A DNA stretch of 35,017 nucleotides from Syntrophaceae bacterium UBA5761 (GTDB taxonomy: Bacteria; Desulfobacterota; Syntrophia; Syntrophales; UBA4778). The DNA lies in contig DIEZ01000016.1 of the NCBI GenBank assembly GCA_002418885.1, positions 30,670 through 65,686 on the forward strand, in the 5' to 3' direction. Positions within the stretch are counted from its first letter, which is position 1; each line of letters starts with the position of its first letter. The notes below the pieces were generated by a model. It was not told the origin of the DNA. It saw only the letters and a program-made list of their open reading frames with translations, and did not search any database. Below are positions 17,866 through 27,337 of this stretch, in pieces. Both the position numbers and the translations under genes were made by a program.

Positions 17866-18555
17866 GTGGGACTCGAAGAAAGAAGGAGCCGGGAGAAAGA
17901 AGTGCGGAGGAACGCCATCCTCAAGGCCGCCCGGAAACTCGCCTTCGAAAAGGGCTTCAAGTCGATCACCGTCGCCAGCATAGCCAAGAAGGCGGAGTTG
18001 AGCAAAGGCGCAGTCTATCTCTACTTCGACAGCAAGGAGGAAATCTACGTTCAGATACTCTTGAAGGATATTGAGAAGTTCCACGCCTCATTGTTGGATA
18101 TATACGAGCGCGGCGGCACAGCCGGAGACATGCTCAGGCGTTTCGCCGACGTCTATATCGATTTTTTTCTCAGCGACAGAGAGCTCTTCCGAATATTCAT
18201 GACTTTCATGCTGCACGTCGGAGAGATGGGTTTTTCCGAACAGCTCGTAAGCCAGCTCATCGGCGCAACGAATAAGACGATCGAGATCATCGAAAAAATA
18301 TTCAAACTCGGGATCGAAAAGGGCGAGTTCCCGGAAAACTTCAACATAAGGCAGGGCCAGAATGCCGTCTGGGGTCTTTTGAACGGCGTGATCGCACTCC
18401 ATCTTTTCACGGGAAAGGAAACGACGAGAGAACGGAGGATACGCACCACCGCCAGGTTTGGCCTTGATCTGTTTCTCTCCGGCCTCGCCATAAGGAACGA
18501 AAATGAAGTCAGTGGAACCGCGGCGCCGGGACATTCGACTCAACCAGTGAAGTAA
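17866..18555 (+). CDS. TetR/AcrR family transcriptional regulator (likely fatty-acid operon repressor)
   Basis: Of 229 residues, about 15-62 form a TetR helix-turn-helix domain (RNAILKAARKLAFEKGFKSI, then VASIAKKAELSKGAVYLYF and DSKEEIYVQIL). The rest is an all-helical ligand-binding and dimerisation domain typical of acyl-CoA-responsive members. The start is GTG 17866 with GGAGGG at 17856-17861. It is the first gene of the operon with acyl-CoA dehydrogenase, the HAD/ECH fusion and thiolase, which suggests that it represses beta-oxidation and is released by an acyl-CoA. Three phased palindromes sit directly upstream. The ligand and DNA site are inferences. Confidence 0.9.
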   Translation: MGLEERRSREKEVRRNAILKAARKLAFEKGFKSITVASIAKKAELSKGAVYLYFDSKEEIYVQILLKDIEKFHASLLDIYERGGTAGDMLRRFADVYIDFFLSDRELFRIFMTFMLHVGEMGFSEQLVSQLIGATNKTIEIIEKIFKLGIEKGEFPENFNIRQGQNAVWGLLNGVIALHLFTGKETTRERRIRTTARFGLDLFLSGLAIRNENEVSGTAAPGHSTQPVK

Positions 18556-18584
18556 TAGAAGGAATACGAAGAAAGGATGAGGTT

Positions 18585-20450
18585 ATGAGCAATCTATTGG
18601 TGAACGCGAGAGACCAGAAATTCGTCCTGTACGAGCAACTTGACATCGAACGGCTTCTCAGCACGGAAAAATTCGTCGATTACTCGAAGGACACCGTGGG
18701 CATGATCCTGACAGAGGCCGAAAAGATGGCCCTTGAAGTTCTTGAACCGACTTATACCACTGGCGACAAAGAGGGGGTGAAGTTCGAGGGTGGAAAGGTG
18801 TTAGTACCCCCGGGCTTCCACGAAGCCTACAAGAAATTCGGCGACGCCGGCTGGCAGTGCTGCATGAAGTCTCCTGAAGTCGGCGGTCAGGGAATGCCGA
18901 TAACAATATCCACGGCCTGTTTCGAGTATTTCGACGCCGCAAATTGCCCGCTGATCATGTACCCGATGCTGACGACCGGGGCCGCCTCCCTCATCGAGCA
19001 TTTCGGTACAGAGGAACAGAAAAACAAGTACATGTACAGGATGTTCAGCGGTGAGTGGGGAGGCACCATGTGTCTCACCGAGCCCGGTGCCGGGAGCGAT
19101 GTCGGTGCGTTGAAGACATCGGCCAAAAGATTGCCCGACGGCACATACAGCATCACGGGGACTAAAATTTTCATCTCCTGCGGGGACCACAACATGTGCG
19201 AAAACATAGTTCACCCAGTACTTGCCCGCATAGAAGGCGACCCCTCGGGAACGGCCGGTATCTCCATCTTCATCGTCCCGAAGTACAGGGTGAACCAGGA
19301 CGGAAGCCTCGGCGAATTCAACGACGTGCGGACCGGAAACGTAGAACACAAGATGGGCATCAAGGGTTCGGCCACCTGCACACTGAATTTCGGCGACGAC
19401 GGAAAGTGTATCGGCGAGCTTTTGGGCAGGGAACGGGAAGGCATGAGGATCATGTTTCACATGATGAACGAGGCCCGGCTCGAGGTAGGAATGCAGGGTC
19501 TGGCCCTCGCGTCGGTCGCCTATGAGCACGCCGTCGACTACGCCAAAGGCAGGATACAGGGGTCAGCCATCTGGGAAATGAAAAACCCAGACGCGAAGCC
19601 CGTTCCGATCATCCAGCACCCCGACATAAGAAGGATGCTCCTCTGGATGAAGGCCCATGTGGAAGGCCTGCGGGCGCTCAATTACTACGCAGCATATTGC
19701 ATCGACATGTCGCAGGTTGCCGAGGACCCGGAAGAACGAGAAAGATGGCACGGGATGATAGAGCTCTTGATACCTATCTGCAAGGCCTACTCTTCCGAGA
19801 AAGCCTTTCAAGTCTGCTCGAAGGCGATCGAGGTGTACGGAGGCTACGGGTACTGCTCCGAATATCCCGTCGAGCAGTACCTCCGCGATTGCAAAATCTC
19901 CAGCATTTACGAGGGAACCAACGGCATCCAAGCCCTGGACCTGGTCGGCCGGAAGCTCGGCATGAGGAAAGGTGCCAACGTGAAAAACCTCTCCTATGAC
20001 ATGATGAAAGACATAGCGGCGCTGAGGAAGGTCGAGGAACTGAGGTCTTACAACGCCTTCTTGGAAGAGGCGGGCAACGCCCTGTCGGACCTTACCCTGT
20101 ACTTCAGCCAGGTTGGGAAAGGCGCAGGCTTTCTCGTCCCTATCCTTTATGCCCAGCCGTACCTGGAGATATTCGGCGATGTGGTGATCGGTTGGCTCCT
20201 GCTGAAACAGGCCGCCCTTGCGACGGGGAAACTCGGCGCCATTTACGCAGAAAAGGGTGCCGTAGGTTTCCGAGCCAAACAGAGGGCGCTTGTCCACGAA
20301 AATGCCGATGTCGCCTTTTACCAAGGCAAGATAGCCACGGCAAAGTTCTTCGCCTTGACCGTGTTGACTACGGTCAAGGCGCGCTGCGGGGCCATCAAGC
20401 TCGGGGATAAGACCCCGCTCGAGATGGCCGATGAATCGTTCGCGTCATAG
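18585..20450 (+). CDS. Acyl-CoA dehydrogenase with C-terminal extension domain
   Basis: This FAD enzyme introduces the 2,3-trans double bond in acyl-CoA, the first step of beta-oxidation. At 621 residues it is longer than the usual 380 and has the extra C-terminal acyl-CoA dehydrogenase domain (from about 470 on, AALRKVEELRSYNAFLEEAG). Core motifs: GGTMCLTEPGAGSDVGALKT (FAD/substrate), MGIKGSATCTLNF, MNEARLEVGMQGLALASVAYEHA, and YEGTNGIQALDLVGRKL carrying the predicted catalytic Glu. Proteins of this architecture include the DmdC-like group, but the chain-length preference cannot be read from sequence. ATG 18585 is preceded by GGATGAGG. It sits 29 bp after tetR. Confidence 0.93.
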   Translation: MSNLLVNARDQKFVLYEQLDIERLLSTEKFVDYSKDTVGMILTEAEKMALEVLEPTYTTGDKEGVKFEGGKVLVPPGFHEAYKKFGDAGWQCCMKSPEVGGQGMPITISTACFEYFDAANCPLIMYPMLTTGAASLIEHFGTEEQKNKYMYRMFSGEWGGTMCLTEPGAGSDVGALKTSAKRLPDGTYSITGTKIFISCGDHNMCENIVHPVLARIEGDPSGTAGISIFIVPKYRVNQDGSLGEFNDVRTGNVEHKMGIKGSATCTLNFGDDGKCIGELLGREREGMRIMFHMMNEARLEVGMQGLALASVAYEHAVDYAKGRIQGSAIWEMKNPDAKPVPIIQHPDIRRMLLWMKAHVEGLRALNYYAAYCIDMSQVAEDPEERERWHGMIELLIPICKAYSSEKAFQVCSKAIEVYGGYGYCSEYPVEQYLRDCKISSIYEGTNGIQALDLVGRKLGMRKGANVKNLSYDMMKDIAALRKVEELRSYNAFLEEAGNALSDLTLYFSQVGKGAGFLVPILYAQPYLEIFGDVVIGWLLLKQAALATGKLGAIYAEKGAVGFRAKQRALVHENADVAFYQGKIATAKFFALTVLTTVKARCGAIKLGDKTPLEMADESFAS

Positions 20451-20475
20451 CGCCGTGCAGCAAACCCTTTGACGT

Positions 20476-20503
20476 CCCGTCGCGAGCGCGAACCGCCGAC
20501 GGG
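20476..20503 (+). other. Intercistronic stem-loop
   Basis: CCCGTCG (20476-20482) and CGACGGG (20497-20503) form a 7-bp GC-rich stem in the 78-bp gap between the dehydrogenase and the fusion gene. With no T-tract it is not a terminator. It may affect mRNA stability or the ratio of the two products. Confidence 0.4.
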
Positions 20504-20528
20504 CAATCACAGCAAAAAGGAGGAAACG

Positions 20529-22946
20529 ATGCCTTTCGAAATCAAGAAAGCCGCCGTACTGGGAGCCGGCGTCATGGGGGCCGCCATCGCGGCGCACCTG
20601 ACGAACGCCGGGGTCGAATGTATCCTGCTGGATATCATCCCCCCTGAGTTAACAGAGGAAGACAAGAAAAAGGGGCTGACGGAAAAGAGCCCCGCCTGGC
20701 GGAATCGCTTCGCCCAGAAGGGGCTGGCAGCAATCCTGAAAGCCAAACCTGCCGCCTTCTACACGAAGAAGAACGCCTCGATGGTCAAGACAGGCAACTT
20801 CGAGGACCATCTCGGCTGGCTGGCCGATTGCGACTGGGTGATCGAGGCAGTTGTAGAAAACCTGGAGATAAAGCAGGGTCTTTTAGCCAGGGTCGAGAAG
20901 GTGGTCAACGACCGGTGTATCGTCAGCACCAACACCTCCGGAATCCCAATCCGGGATATTGCTGCAAACTTAAGCCCCAAGCTCAAAGAGCGATTCCTCG
21001 GTACCCACTTCTTCAACCCGCCCCGCTACATGAAGCTCCTCGAACTCATCCCCGGCGAGCAAACGAAGAAGGAAGTCGTCGATTTCATGGTCAGGTTCTG
21101 CGAGGAAGTCCTCGGCAAAGGTGTCGTCATCTGTAAGGACGTCCCCAACTTCATCGCCAACCGGATCGGCGTCTTCGACATCTCGAATGCCGTTCACATC
21201 ATGCTGGAAAAGAACCTCCGGGTCGAAGAGCTCGACGCCATAATCGGAAAGTCGCTGGGAAGGCCCGGCTCCGCCATTTTCGGGACCCTCGACCTTGTCG
21301 GACTCGACACGGGCTATCACGTCATGAAGAACCTCTATGAGGCCGTCCCGGACGACGAAGGGCGAAGCTATTTCATGCCCAGTGAATTCATGCAGAAGAT
21401 GATGGAAAAGAAATGGTTCGGAAACAAGACAAGACAGGGCTTTTACAAAAAAACGACCGACGCGGCGGGGAACAAAGTAAAGCTCGTCCTGGATTATCGC
21501 ACGATGGAGTATGTCCCCCCGACATCGCCGAAATACGAATCTCTCGCAACGGCAAGGAAAAAGGAAGGTACTTTCGCCGACAAGCTCAAAACAATCTTCT
21601 ATGGTGATGACGTAGCCGCGGAAGTCGCTCGGGAGTACCTCATCAACAACTTCATCTATGCCGCCAACCGCATACCCGAAATCTGCGACAGCATCGTGGC
21701 GGTCGATAACGCAATGAAATGGGGTTACAACCACAAGCTCGGCCCCTTCGAGATGTGGGACGCAGTGGGGTTGGAAGAATCCGTCGCCCTGATGAAAAAG
21801 ATGAACAAGAATGTCCCCAAGAAGGTAGAAGATATGCTGAAGGCCGGCTTCACTTGCTTCTACCAAAAGAGGGCCGACGGCCTCTACTATTTCGATTTTG
21901 CGACGATGGGATACGTGAGGCTCCCGGAGAATCCCAAGGTCATCCTCCTGCCCTCTCTGAAAGAGCGCAACCGGTTGGTCAAGGGGAACGCCGGGGCAAG
22001 TCTCCTCGACATCGGCGACGGCGTGGCCTGCCTGGAATTTCACACCAAGATGAACGCCGTGGACCAGGACGTCATCCAGATGATATTCGACGCTTGCGAC
22101 GTCGTGGAGAACGATTTCGCCGGCCTGGTCGTCGGCAACCACGCCCAGAACTTCTCCGTCGGTGCCAACATATTCATGGTGCTGATGGCTTCACAGAAAG
22201 GCGACTGGGACATCCTGGAAAAACTCGTAGCGGACTTCCAGAATGCCAACATGCGGATGAAATACCTTGCCAAACCCGTCGTCTCCGCTCCGGCCGGGAT
22301 GGCGCTCGGCGGCGGCTGTGAAATCGCCATGCACGCCGCAAGATGCCAGCCCTGCGGAGAGACCTACATCGGGCTTGTCGAGGTCGGGGTGGGCGTGATT
22401 CCCTCCGGCGGCGGCGCCAAGGAACTGATGGTCAGGATGACGGAGGGCATCCCCGACGGCGCCGTCGAGCAGGGGCTAAACTTACAGCAGTACTACTCCA
22501 AGGTCTTCGAAAACATCGGGATGGCCAAGGTGGCGACGAGCGCCGCTGAGGCCATGGAACTCGGCTATATGAGGAAGACCGACGGGATAAGCCTGAACCG
22601 AGACCATCAGCTCTGGGACGCAAAGCAGGTCGTCCTGGGCCTCTGCCGATTCTACAAAAAACCGAAGCCGGCGACGATCCCCGTGATGGGCGAGAACTTC
22701 AGGGGCATGGTAGACGTCATCCTTTACAACATGAGGCAGGGAAACTTCATCTCCGATTACGACGTCCACGTCGGGAAGAAACTTGCCTACGTGATATCCG
22801 GCGGCGATTGCTCCGAGGGAACGCCGGTCTCGGAGCAGGAAATCCTTGACCTGGAGAGAGAGGCCTTCCTGAGCCTGCTCGGCGAAGCGAAGACCCAGGA
22901 CCGGATCATGCACATGCTTACCACAGGCAAACCCTTGCGTAATTGA
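20529..22946 (+). CDS. 3-hydroxyacyl-CoA dehydrogenase / enoyl-CoA hydratase fusion (FadN/FadB type)
   Basis: This bifunctional enzyme hydrates enoyl-CoA and oxidises 3-hydroxyacyl-CoA with NAD+. Of 805 residues, the NAD-binding domain comes first (AAVLGAGVMGAAIAAHLTNA, residues about 8-28; THFFNPPRYMKLLELIPG near 160), then two HAD C-terminal domains. A crotonase domain runs from about residue 490 to 720: HTKMNAVD, NFSVGANI for the oxyanion hole, and GGGCEIAMHAARC plus GLVEVGVGVIPSGGG, which hold the two catalytic Glu positions. The domain order is the reverse of E. coli FadB and matches Bacillus FadN. ATG 20529 has AGGAGG 7 nt upstream; an in-frame ATG at 20469 lacks a site. Confidence 0.94.
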   Translation: MPFEIKKAAVLGAGVMGAAIAAHLTNAGVECILLDIIPPELTEEDKKKGLTEKSPAWRNRFAQKGLAAILKAKPAAFYTKKNASMVKTGNFEDHLGWLADCDWVIEAVVENLEIKQGLLARVEKVVNDRCIVSTNTSGIPIRDIAANLSPKLKERFLGTHFFNPPRYMKLLELIPGEQTKKEVVDFMVRFCEEVLGKGVVICKDVPNFIANRIGVFDISNAVHIMLEKNLRVEELDAIIGKSLGRPGSAIFGTLDLVGLDTGYHVMKNLYEAVPDDEGRSYFMPSEFMQKMMEKKWFGNKTRQGFYKKTTDAAGNKVKLVLDYRTMEYVPPTSPKYESLATARKKEGTFADKLKTIFYGDDVAAEVAREYLINNFIYAANRIPEICDSIVAVDNAMKWGYNHKLGPFEMWDAVGLEESVALMKKMNKNVPKKVEDMLKAGFTCFYQKRADGLYYFDFATMGYVRLPENPKVILLPSLKERNRLVKGNAGASLLDIGDGVACLEFHTKMNAVDQDVIQMIFDACDVVENDFAGLVVGNHAQNFSVGANIFMVLMASQKGDWDILEKLVADFQNANMRMKYLAKPVVSAPAGMALGGGCEIAMHAARCQPCGETYIGLVEVGVGVIPSGGGAKELMVRMTEGIPDGAVEQGLNLQQYYSKVFENIGMAKVATSAAEAMELGYMRKTDGISLNRDHQLWDAKQVVLGLCRFYKKPKPATIPVMGENFRGMVDVILYNMRQGNFISDYDVHVGKKLAYVISGGDCSEGTPVSEQEILDLEREAFLSLLGEAKTQDRIMHMLTTGKPLRN

Positions 22947-22965
22947 TCTAATAAGGAGGATTATC

Positions 22966-24150
<1,185 letters not shown>

Positions 24151-24179
24151 AAAGCAGCAATCACCCCTTCTTCAGCGAT

Positions 24180-24226
24180 GAGGGGGCCGTGAACCCTATG
24201 TGGATCACAGCCCCCTCTTTTATTTT
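24180..24226 (+). terminator. Intrinsic terminator of the fatty-acid operon
   Basis: GAGGGGGCCGTG (24180-24191) pairs with CACAGCCCCCTC (24206-24217), a 12-bp stem with one G-U pair, followed by TTTTATTTT. It lies 30 bp after the thiolase stop. Confidence 0.9.
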
Positions 24227-24247
24227 CCGTCCCAGGACGGAGCGACA

Positions 24248-24284
24248 TAAAAAAAGGGCAGGCTGTCTTTCAACAGTCTGCCCT
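24248..24284 (-). terminator. Intrinsic terminator of satP
   Basis: On the minus strand CAGACTG-containing AGGGCAGACTG and CAGCCTGCCCT form an 11-bp stem (one G-U) followed by seven T (24254-24248). It converges with the plus-strand operon terminator just beyond it. Confidence 0.88.
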
Positions 24285-24305
24285 ACCGATAAACTTCAAC
24301 TCATG

Positions 24306-24902
24306 TTAGCTGACCAGGGGCTTGGGTATCCAGAAGACGGGCTTCCCGAAAACAGTGTTGCAGGTGATTGCCCCAGCCAGATAACAGCCGATAAATCCGG
24401 GGATGATCAGGCACCAGGCGACGATAGGCTTGAACGTCGCCGGGTCGCCGTACCAACCGCTGTCCAAGCCGACGATGCACCAGAGCGCGATGTCGATCAG
24501 CACAACGGCCAAGAAAAGGATCGATGTGCCCTTCGCGTAAGACGGAGTAACCAAAGTCAAAAACAAAGCACCTGCCATCCAGCACCATCCCTCGACGTGG
24601 GCCGCAGGCTTCATCCCGAACTTGATCATGAAGAACTTGCTCAGAGTGCTTATCCCCGCGGCGAGCATGAAGAAGGCAGAGAAGAAAAGGAATACGTTAC
24701 CGCCGCCGATCTGATGATCCTTGAGCTCAATAACGGCGGCCGTGTACTGAACAAGCATTCCGCCGAACAACCAGGCTGCGAGGAGCGGCAGACCTTCAAC
24801 GGCTACCTTGCCAAGAAATGATGCACCGAAACCGAAACAGGCAACGGCAAGCGCCCCCAATGCGGCCGGCGCGGGACTTGCGAAACTGTGTTCATGCGCC
24901 AT
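24306..24902 (-). CDS. satP: Acetate/succinate uptake permease, GPR1/FUN34/YaaH (SatP) family
   Basis: The 198-residue inner membrane protein has six predicted transmembrane helices, the size of E. coli SatP, a proton-coupled acetate/succinate carrier. The N-terminal ASPAPAALGALAVACFGFG resembles the family NPAPLGL motif. Later hydrophobic segments include GLPLLAAWLFGGMLVQYTAA, NVFLFFSAFFMLAAGI, GWCWMAGALFLTL, TSILFLAVVLIDIALW and IVAWCLIIPGFIGCYLAGA. AAAGGAGG precedes the ATG. It lies between the beta-oxidation operon and an acetyl-CoA hydrolase/transferase gene, which fits acetate as substrate. In an anaerobe it may work in either direction. A promoter-like element lies about 400 nt upstream, giving a long leader. 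Confidence 0.88.
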   Translation of the reverse strand: MAHEHSFASPAPAALGALAVACFGFGASFLGKVAVEGLPLLAAWLFGGMLVQYTAAVIELKDHQIGGGNVFLFFSAFFMLAAGISTLSKFFMIKFGMKPAAHVEGWCWMAGALFLTLVTPSYAKGTSILFLAVVLIDIALWCIVGLDSGWYGDPATFKPIVAWCLIIPGFIGCYLAGAITCNTVFGKPVFWIPKPLVS

Positions 24903-25315
24903 AAAAATTCCTCCTTTTTTCTTCTAAAACGGAAATGATAAAGAACTTGATTGATAGACTACACGTTGACCCCCTCTATTTTCCGTTTACCACGCCCGGC
25001 ATCCCTCCCTTCTCTGGCATCTCGCACCCGATTGATCGAGCGCTCTCCATCATACTTTGACGACCTCGTCGAAGGTCGGAAATTTTTTCCCCCATTCCAA
25101 CCTTTCACCACCCGGGGCTTGAATCCAGTTTGTTGTGTGTCTTGGATGTCACCCGAATCGAGCAGGTTTCTTCAGTTTTGCCTGCCCTACCTTTTAGGGT
25201 GTTTAACGAGTGCGTCTGAGTTTGGACCTGAAAGATTCAGTTGTCAGGGCCCTTTCTCATGCTATGGCGCTATCCCCTTTCTTCAAAGAACCTTTACTGC
25301 AACGAACTTTTTATT
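24903..25315 (-). other. Long satP leader / spacer, no gene recognised
   Basis: About 410 bp separate satP from the predicted promoter at 25316-25345. On the minus strand I see a 39-codon ORF at 25095-24976 with an AAAGG 5 nt before ATG, a 7-codon ORF near 25260, a hairpin CGACCT-CGTCGA-AGGTCG (25061-25078) and CTGAA-AGA-TTCAG (near 25228). None matches a known riboswitch in my reading. The plus-strand 123-codon frame here has no ribosome-binding site and unlikely composition. It may be a structured leader or decayed sequence. Confidence 0.4.
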
Positions 25316-25345
25316 TACATAGCAAAATCGAATTCCCCTTGTCAA
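25316..25345 (-). promoter_or_regulatory. Candidate satP promoter (extended -10)
   Basis: On the minus strand TTGACA (25345-25340), an 18-nt spacer and TATGTA (25321-25316) with an upstream TGC extension form a good sigma70 promoter. The -35 lies inside a 19-bp palindrome. Confidence 0.55.
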
Positions 25346-25351
25346 GGGGAA
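25333..25351. promoter_or_regulatory. 19-bp perfect palindrome over the satP -35 box
   Basis: TTCCCCTTG-T-CAAGGGGAA is a perfect inverted repeat with 9-bp arms and a single central base. It covers the predicted -35 hexamer, so a repressor bound here would block transcription. As RNA it could also act as a weak hairpin after the small upstream gene, but no T-tract follows. Confidence 0.5.
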
Positions 25352-25384
25352 AATGATATCCCGCTTCTTCATGCTACGGAACCC

Positions 25385-25543
25385 TCAAAAATTCCCCCAT
25401 TTTAACAGTATCAAGATGACACCAACGACCCATATGACGAAGGCCCACCACTGGTACTTTGACCCGCCAGGGGACCGTGGCGGAGGGAGCATTTCTATGT
25501 TCTGTTTTAAGGACGCCGTCTTTTTTTTCTTTCCCCCGGCCAT
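25385..25543 (-). CDS. Small single-pass membrane protein (52 residues), unknown
   Basis: This short reading frame begins MAGGKKKKTASLKQ (strongly basic), has a Pro-rich middle (MLPPPRSPGG) and one clear transmembrane helix at about residues 31-47 (YQWWAFVIWVVGVILILL), ending KWGNF. Support comes from an AGGGA ribosome-binding site 6 nt before the ATG and a consensus TTGACA-N17-TATAAT promoter about 35 nt further upstream. A basic N-terminus followed by a C-terminal helix suggests N-in/C-out or tail-anchored topology. It lies between the CoA-transferase terminator and satP on the same strand. I recognise no family; an accessory role with the neighbouring carrier is only a guess. Confidence 0.62.
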   Translation of the reverse strand: MAGGKKKKTASLKQNIEMLPPPRSPGGSKYQWWAFVIWVVGVILILLKWGNF

Positions 25544-25583
25544 GAGAGATCCCTAAGAAAACCAATGTGTAAAACGTGGATAG

Positions 25584-25612
25584 ATTATATTCAGGCCGGC
25601 TATTCTTGTCAA
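25584..25612 (-). promoter_or_regulatory. Consensus sigma70 promoter for the small membrane protein gene
   Basis: On the minus strand a perfect TTGACA (25612-25607), a 17-nt spacer and a perfect TATAAT (25589-25584) are present, with initiation expected near 25577. An inverted repeat CAGGCCGG (25592-25599) / CCGGCCTG (25631-25638) overlaps the spacer and flanks the -35, a possible operator. Confidence 0.75.
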
Positions 25613-25714
25613 CGTAAAAAGCATCTCCAACCGGCCTGCCCATTCCCCTTCCATCGAACGTGCAGAGGTATGACCAGCAGGAACTTTCGTTCCTCATGCC
25701 GGGCGTATTATGGG

Positions 25715-25741
25715 AAAAAGGCAAGGTAACATCACCTTGCC
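25715..25741 (-). terminator. Intrinsic terminator of the CoA-hydrolase/transferase gene
   Basis: On the minus strand GGCAAGGT and ACCTTGCC form a perfect 8-bp stem with a 6-nt loop (25741-25720), followed by five T (25719-25715). It lies about 40 bp after the stop codon. Confidence 0.85.
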
Positions 25742-25777
25742 TCTCCACTTTCCACGTTTTTTCTGATGCCCGATAGG

Positions 25778-27337
25778 TCAATCGTTTTCTTTGGCGATTT
25801 GCCCCGGGCGCACCTCGACATCCATGTAGCCGTACTTGCGATCCTTCTGCTCTTCAGGGGTCGGGAACCGACGGTCGGGGGCAGCCTTGAACATCCAGTG
25901 GTTTGTCTTCAGTTTCAACCTCTCGTTCTCGACCGCCTCCTTCTCCAGCCATTCCCTGTCGTCGGGATGGGCTATCGAGATCAGCTTCCGGGCCTTCTCG
26001 GCGTCCGTGCAGCCCTGGATGTTGACGATGCCGTATTCCGTGCAGACCCAGGTCACGAGCCAGTCGGGGACGTCCACCGTGCTGCCCGGGTCAAGCGTCG
26101 GAACGATGCGGGAGCGGCCTTTGGCGTCCCGTGCAGTCGCCGCGATGATGGCCCTCCCGCCCCTGGCCATTGCGGTGCCGAGGATGAACGAGAACTGCCC
26201 GCCCGCCGAGGAGATGGGTCGGCCGCCGACGTTACTCGCCGCGTCGTGTCCCCGGAGGTCGATCTGGGCGAAGTTGTTAACGGCGACCATGTTGTCTATC
26301 CTGGAGAGTGTAAGGATGTTGTTGGTGTAGCCAATGTCGTACCCTGCGAAGTAGGGGTTCCGATGCAACCACTCGTAATAACGGGGCGTGTCGACGGGCA
26401 TGATGTATGCCCAGCCGCATCTCCCCCTGTCGATGGTCTTCCGGGAGTTGTCTGCGACGCCGGCCTCGGTGAGCGTGAAGGCGTACTCGCCGATCATCTC
26501 GCTGTGGATGCCAATGTGCCTCAGGTTCGAGTCCCTCAGGGCGATGACCACGGCTGTGGGAAGGGCGCCGATCCCGACCTGGATGCAGTCCCCATCCCGC
26601 ATGATGGAGAGAATGTTATTAGCGATGGCCGTCTCGACATCTCGCGGCTTGATGGCCTTTTCGGCGAGGTAACCCCACTGGTACTTCTCCTGGCTTGTGT
26701 CCACTTCGATGAAGTAGTCGACATCGTCGATGGGCAGGTACATGCATCTTCCGGCCTCGCACCAGGCGTAATCGTCGCGGATTTCACAGACGAATTTCTT
26801 GCAACTCTTAGCCGTGATCATAAAGTTGTTCGCGCCGTAGCTGGCATTCACGTATCCCGCCTCCGGCACGGCACAGGACTGGACACCCCAGTCCATGGCG
26901 CGTTTTGTTTTATCTTTTCTGTAAAAACGGGCGTACTCCGCATCCATGCCCATCGCCCAACCCCAGTGTTTCCAGTCCAGGCCTTTATAACCTTTCTTCT
27001 GCGCGAGATTGCGAAGGGGGCCGAGGAGAAAGGCTTCATGGACGACGTGGTACTTCGCCTCCAGGTCTGCCGCCGCCAGGAATCCGTGGCCGAGCGTGAT
27101 CGCCTGGTTCCAGATCTCGATGTTGTTCAGGTCCCCGGGGCCGCTGCCGAACCGTGCAGCCAAGGCCTCCATCGTCACCGTCGTATCCGACCCGGGTCCT
27201 CCGCGATTGATCCAATCGCCCGGTTTTACCATCTCCGCCCATTTTTTTGCAGTTATCAGTTTGTTCCTTATCTTTTGCTGTGTGGGCGTTGTTGACATTG
27301 CAAGCGTTACCTTGTTTGGAATAGGTTGCTGGGCCAT
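25778..27337 (-). CDS. Acetyl-CoA hydrolase/CoA-transferase family protein
   Basis: The 519-residue protein belongs to the acetyl-CoA hydrolase/transferase family (Cat1/Ach1-like), which moves CoA between acyl-CoA and a carboxylate such as acetate or succinate; few members are true hydrolases. The N-terminal domain has KKWAEMVKPGDWINRGGPGS. The C-terminal domain has IGIHSEMIGEYAFTLTEAGV, GGRPISSAGGQFSFILGTAM, ARDAKGRSRIVPTL and the ending TEYGIVNIQGCTDAEKARKL / SIAHPDDREWL, typical of AcetylCoA_hyd_C. GGAGG lies 12 nt before ATG 27337, a longish spacing. Its place next to satP and the beta-oxidation operon suggests acetate/acetyl-CoA exchange. The exact acyl partner cannot be read from sequence. 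Confidence 0.9.
   Translation of the reverse strand: MAQQPIPNKVTLAMSTTPTQQKIRNKLITAKKWAEMVKPGDWINRGGPGSDTTVTMEALAARFGSGPGDLNNIEIWNQAITLGHGFLAAADLEAKYHVVHEAFLLGPLRNLAQKKGYKGLDWKHWGWAMGMDAEYARFYRKDKTKRAMDWGVQSCAVPEAGYVNASYGANNFMITAKSCKKFVCEIRDDYAWCEAGRCMYLPIDDVDYFIEVDTSQEKYQWGYLAEKAIKPRDVETAIANNILSIMRDGDCIQVGIGALPTAVVIALRDSNLRHIGIHSEMIGEYAFTLTEAGVADNSRKTIDRGRCGWAYIMPVDTPRYYEWLHRNPYFAGYDIGYTNNILTLSRIDNMVAVNNFAQIDLRGHDAASNVGGRPISSAGGQFSFILGTAMARGGRAIIAATARDAKGRSRIVPTLDPGSTVDVPDWLVTWVCTEYGIVNIQGCTDAEKARKLISIAHPDDREWLEKEAVENERLKLKTNHWMFKAAPDRRFPTPEEQKDRKYGYMDVEVRPGQIAKEND

Noticed and set aside
24951-25322. 123-codon plus-strand frame in the satP spacer
   Set aside because: No ribosome-binding site, Ser/Phe/Pro-rich random-like composition, and it runs antisense to a likely satP leader.
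25374-25781. 135-codon minus-strand frame
   Set aside because: It crosses the CoA-transferase terminator and the consensus promoter at 25584-25612; the shorter frame at 25385-25543 in another phase fits the signals better.
25766-27295. 509-codon plus-strand frame
   Set aside because: Antisense shadow of the acetyl-CoA hydrolase/transferase gene, whose minus-strand product has clear family motifs; the shadow has none.
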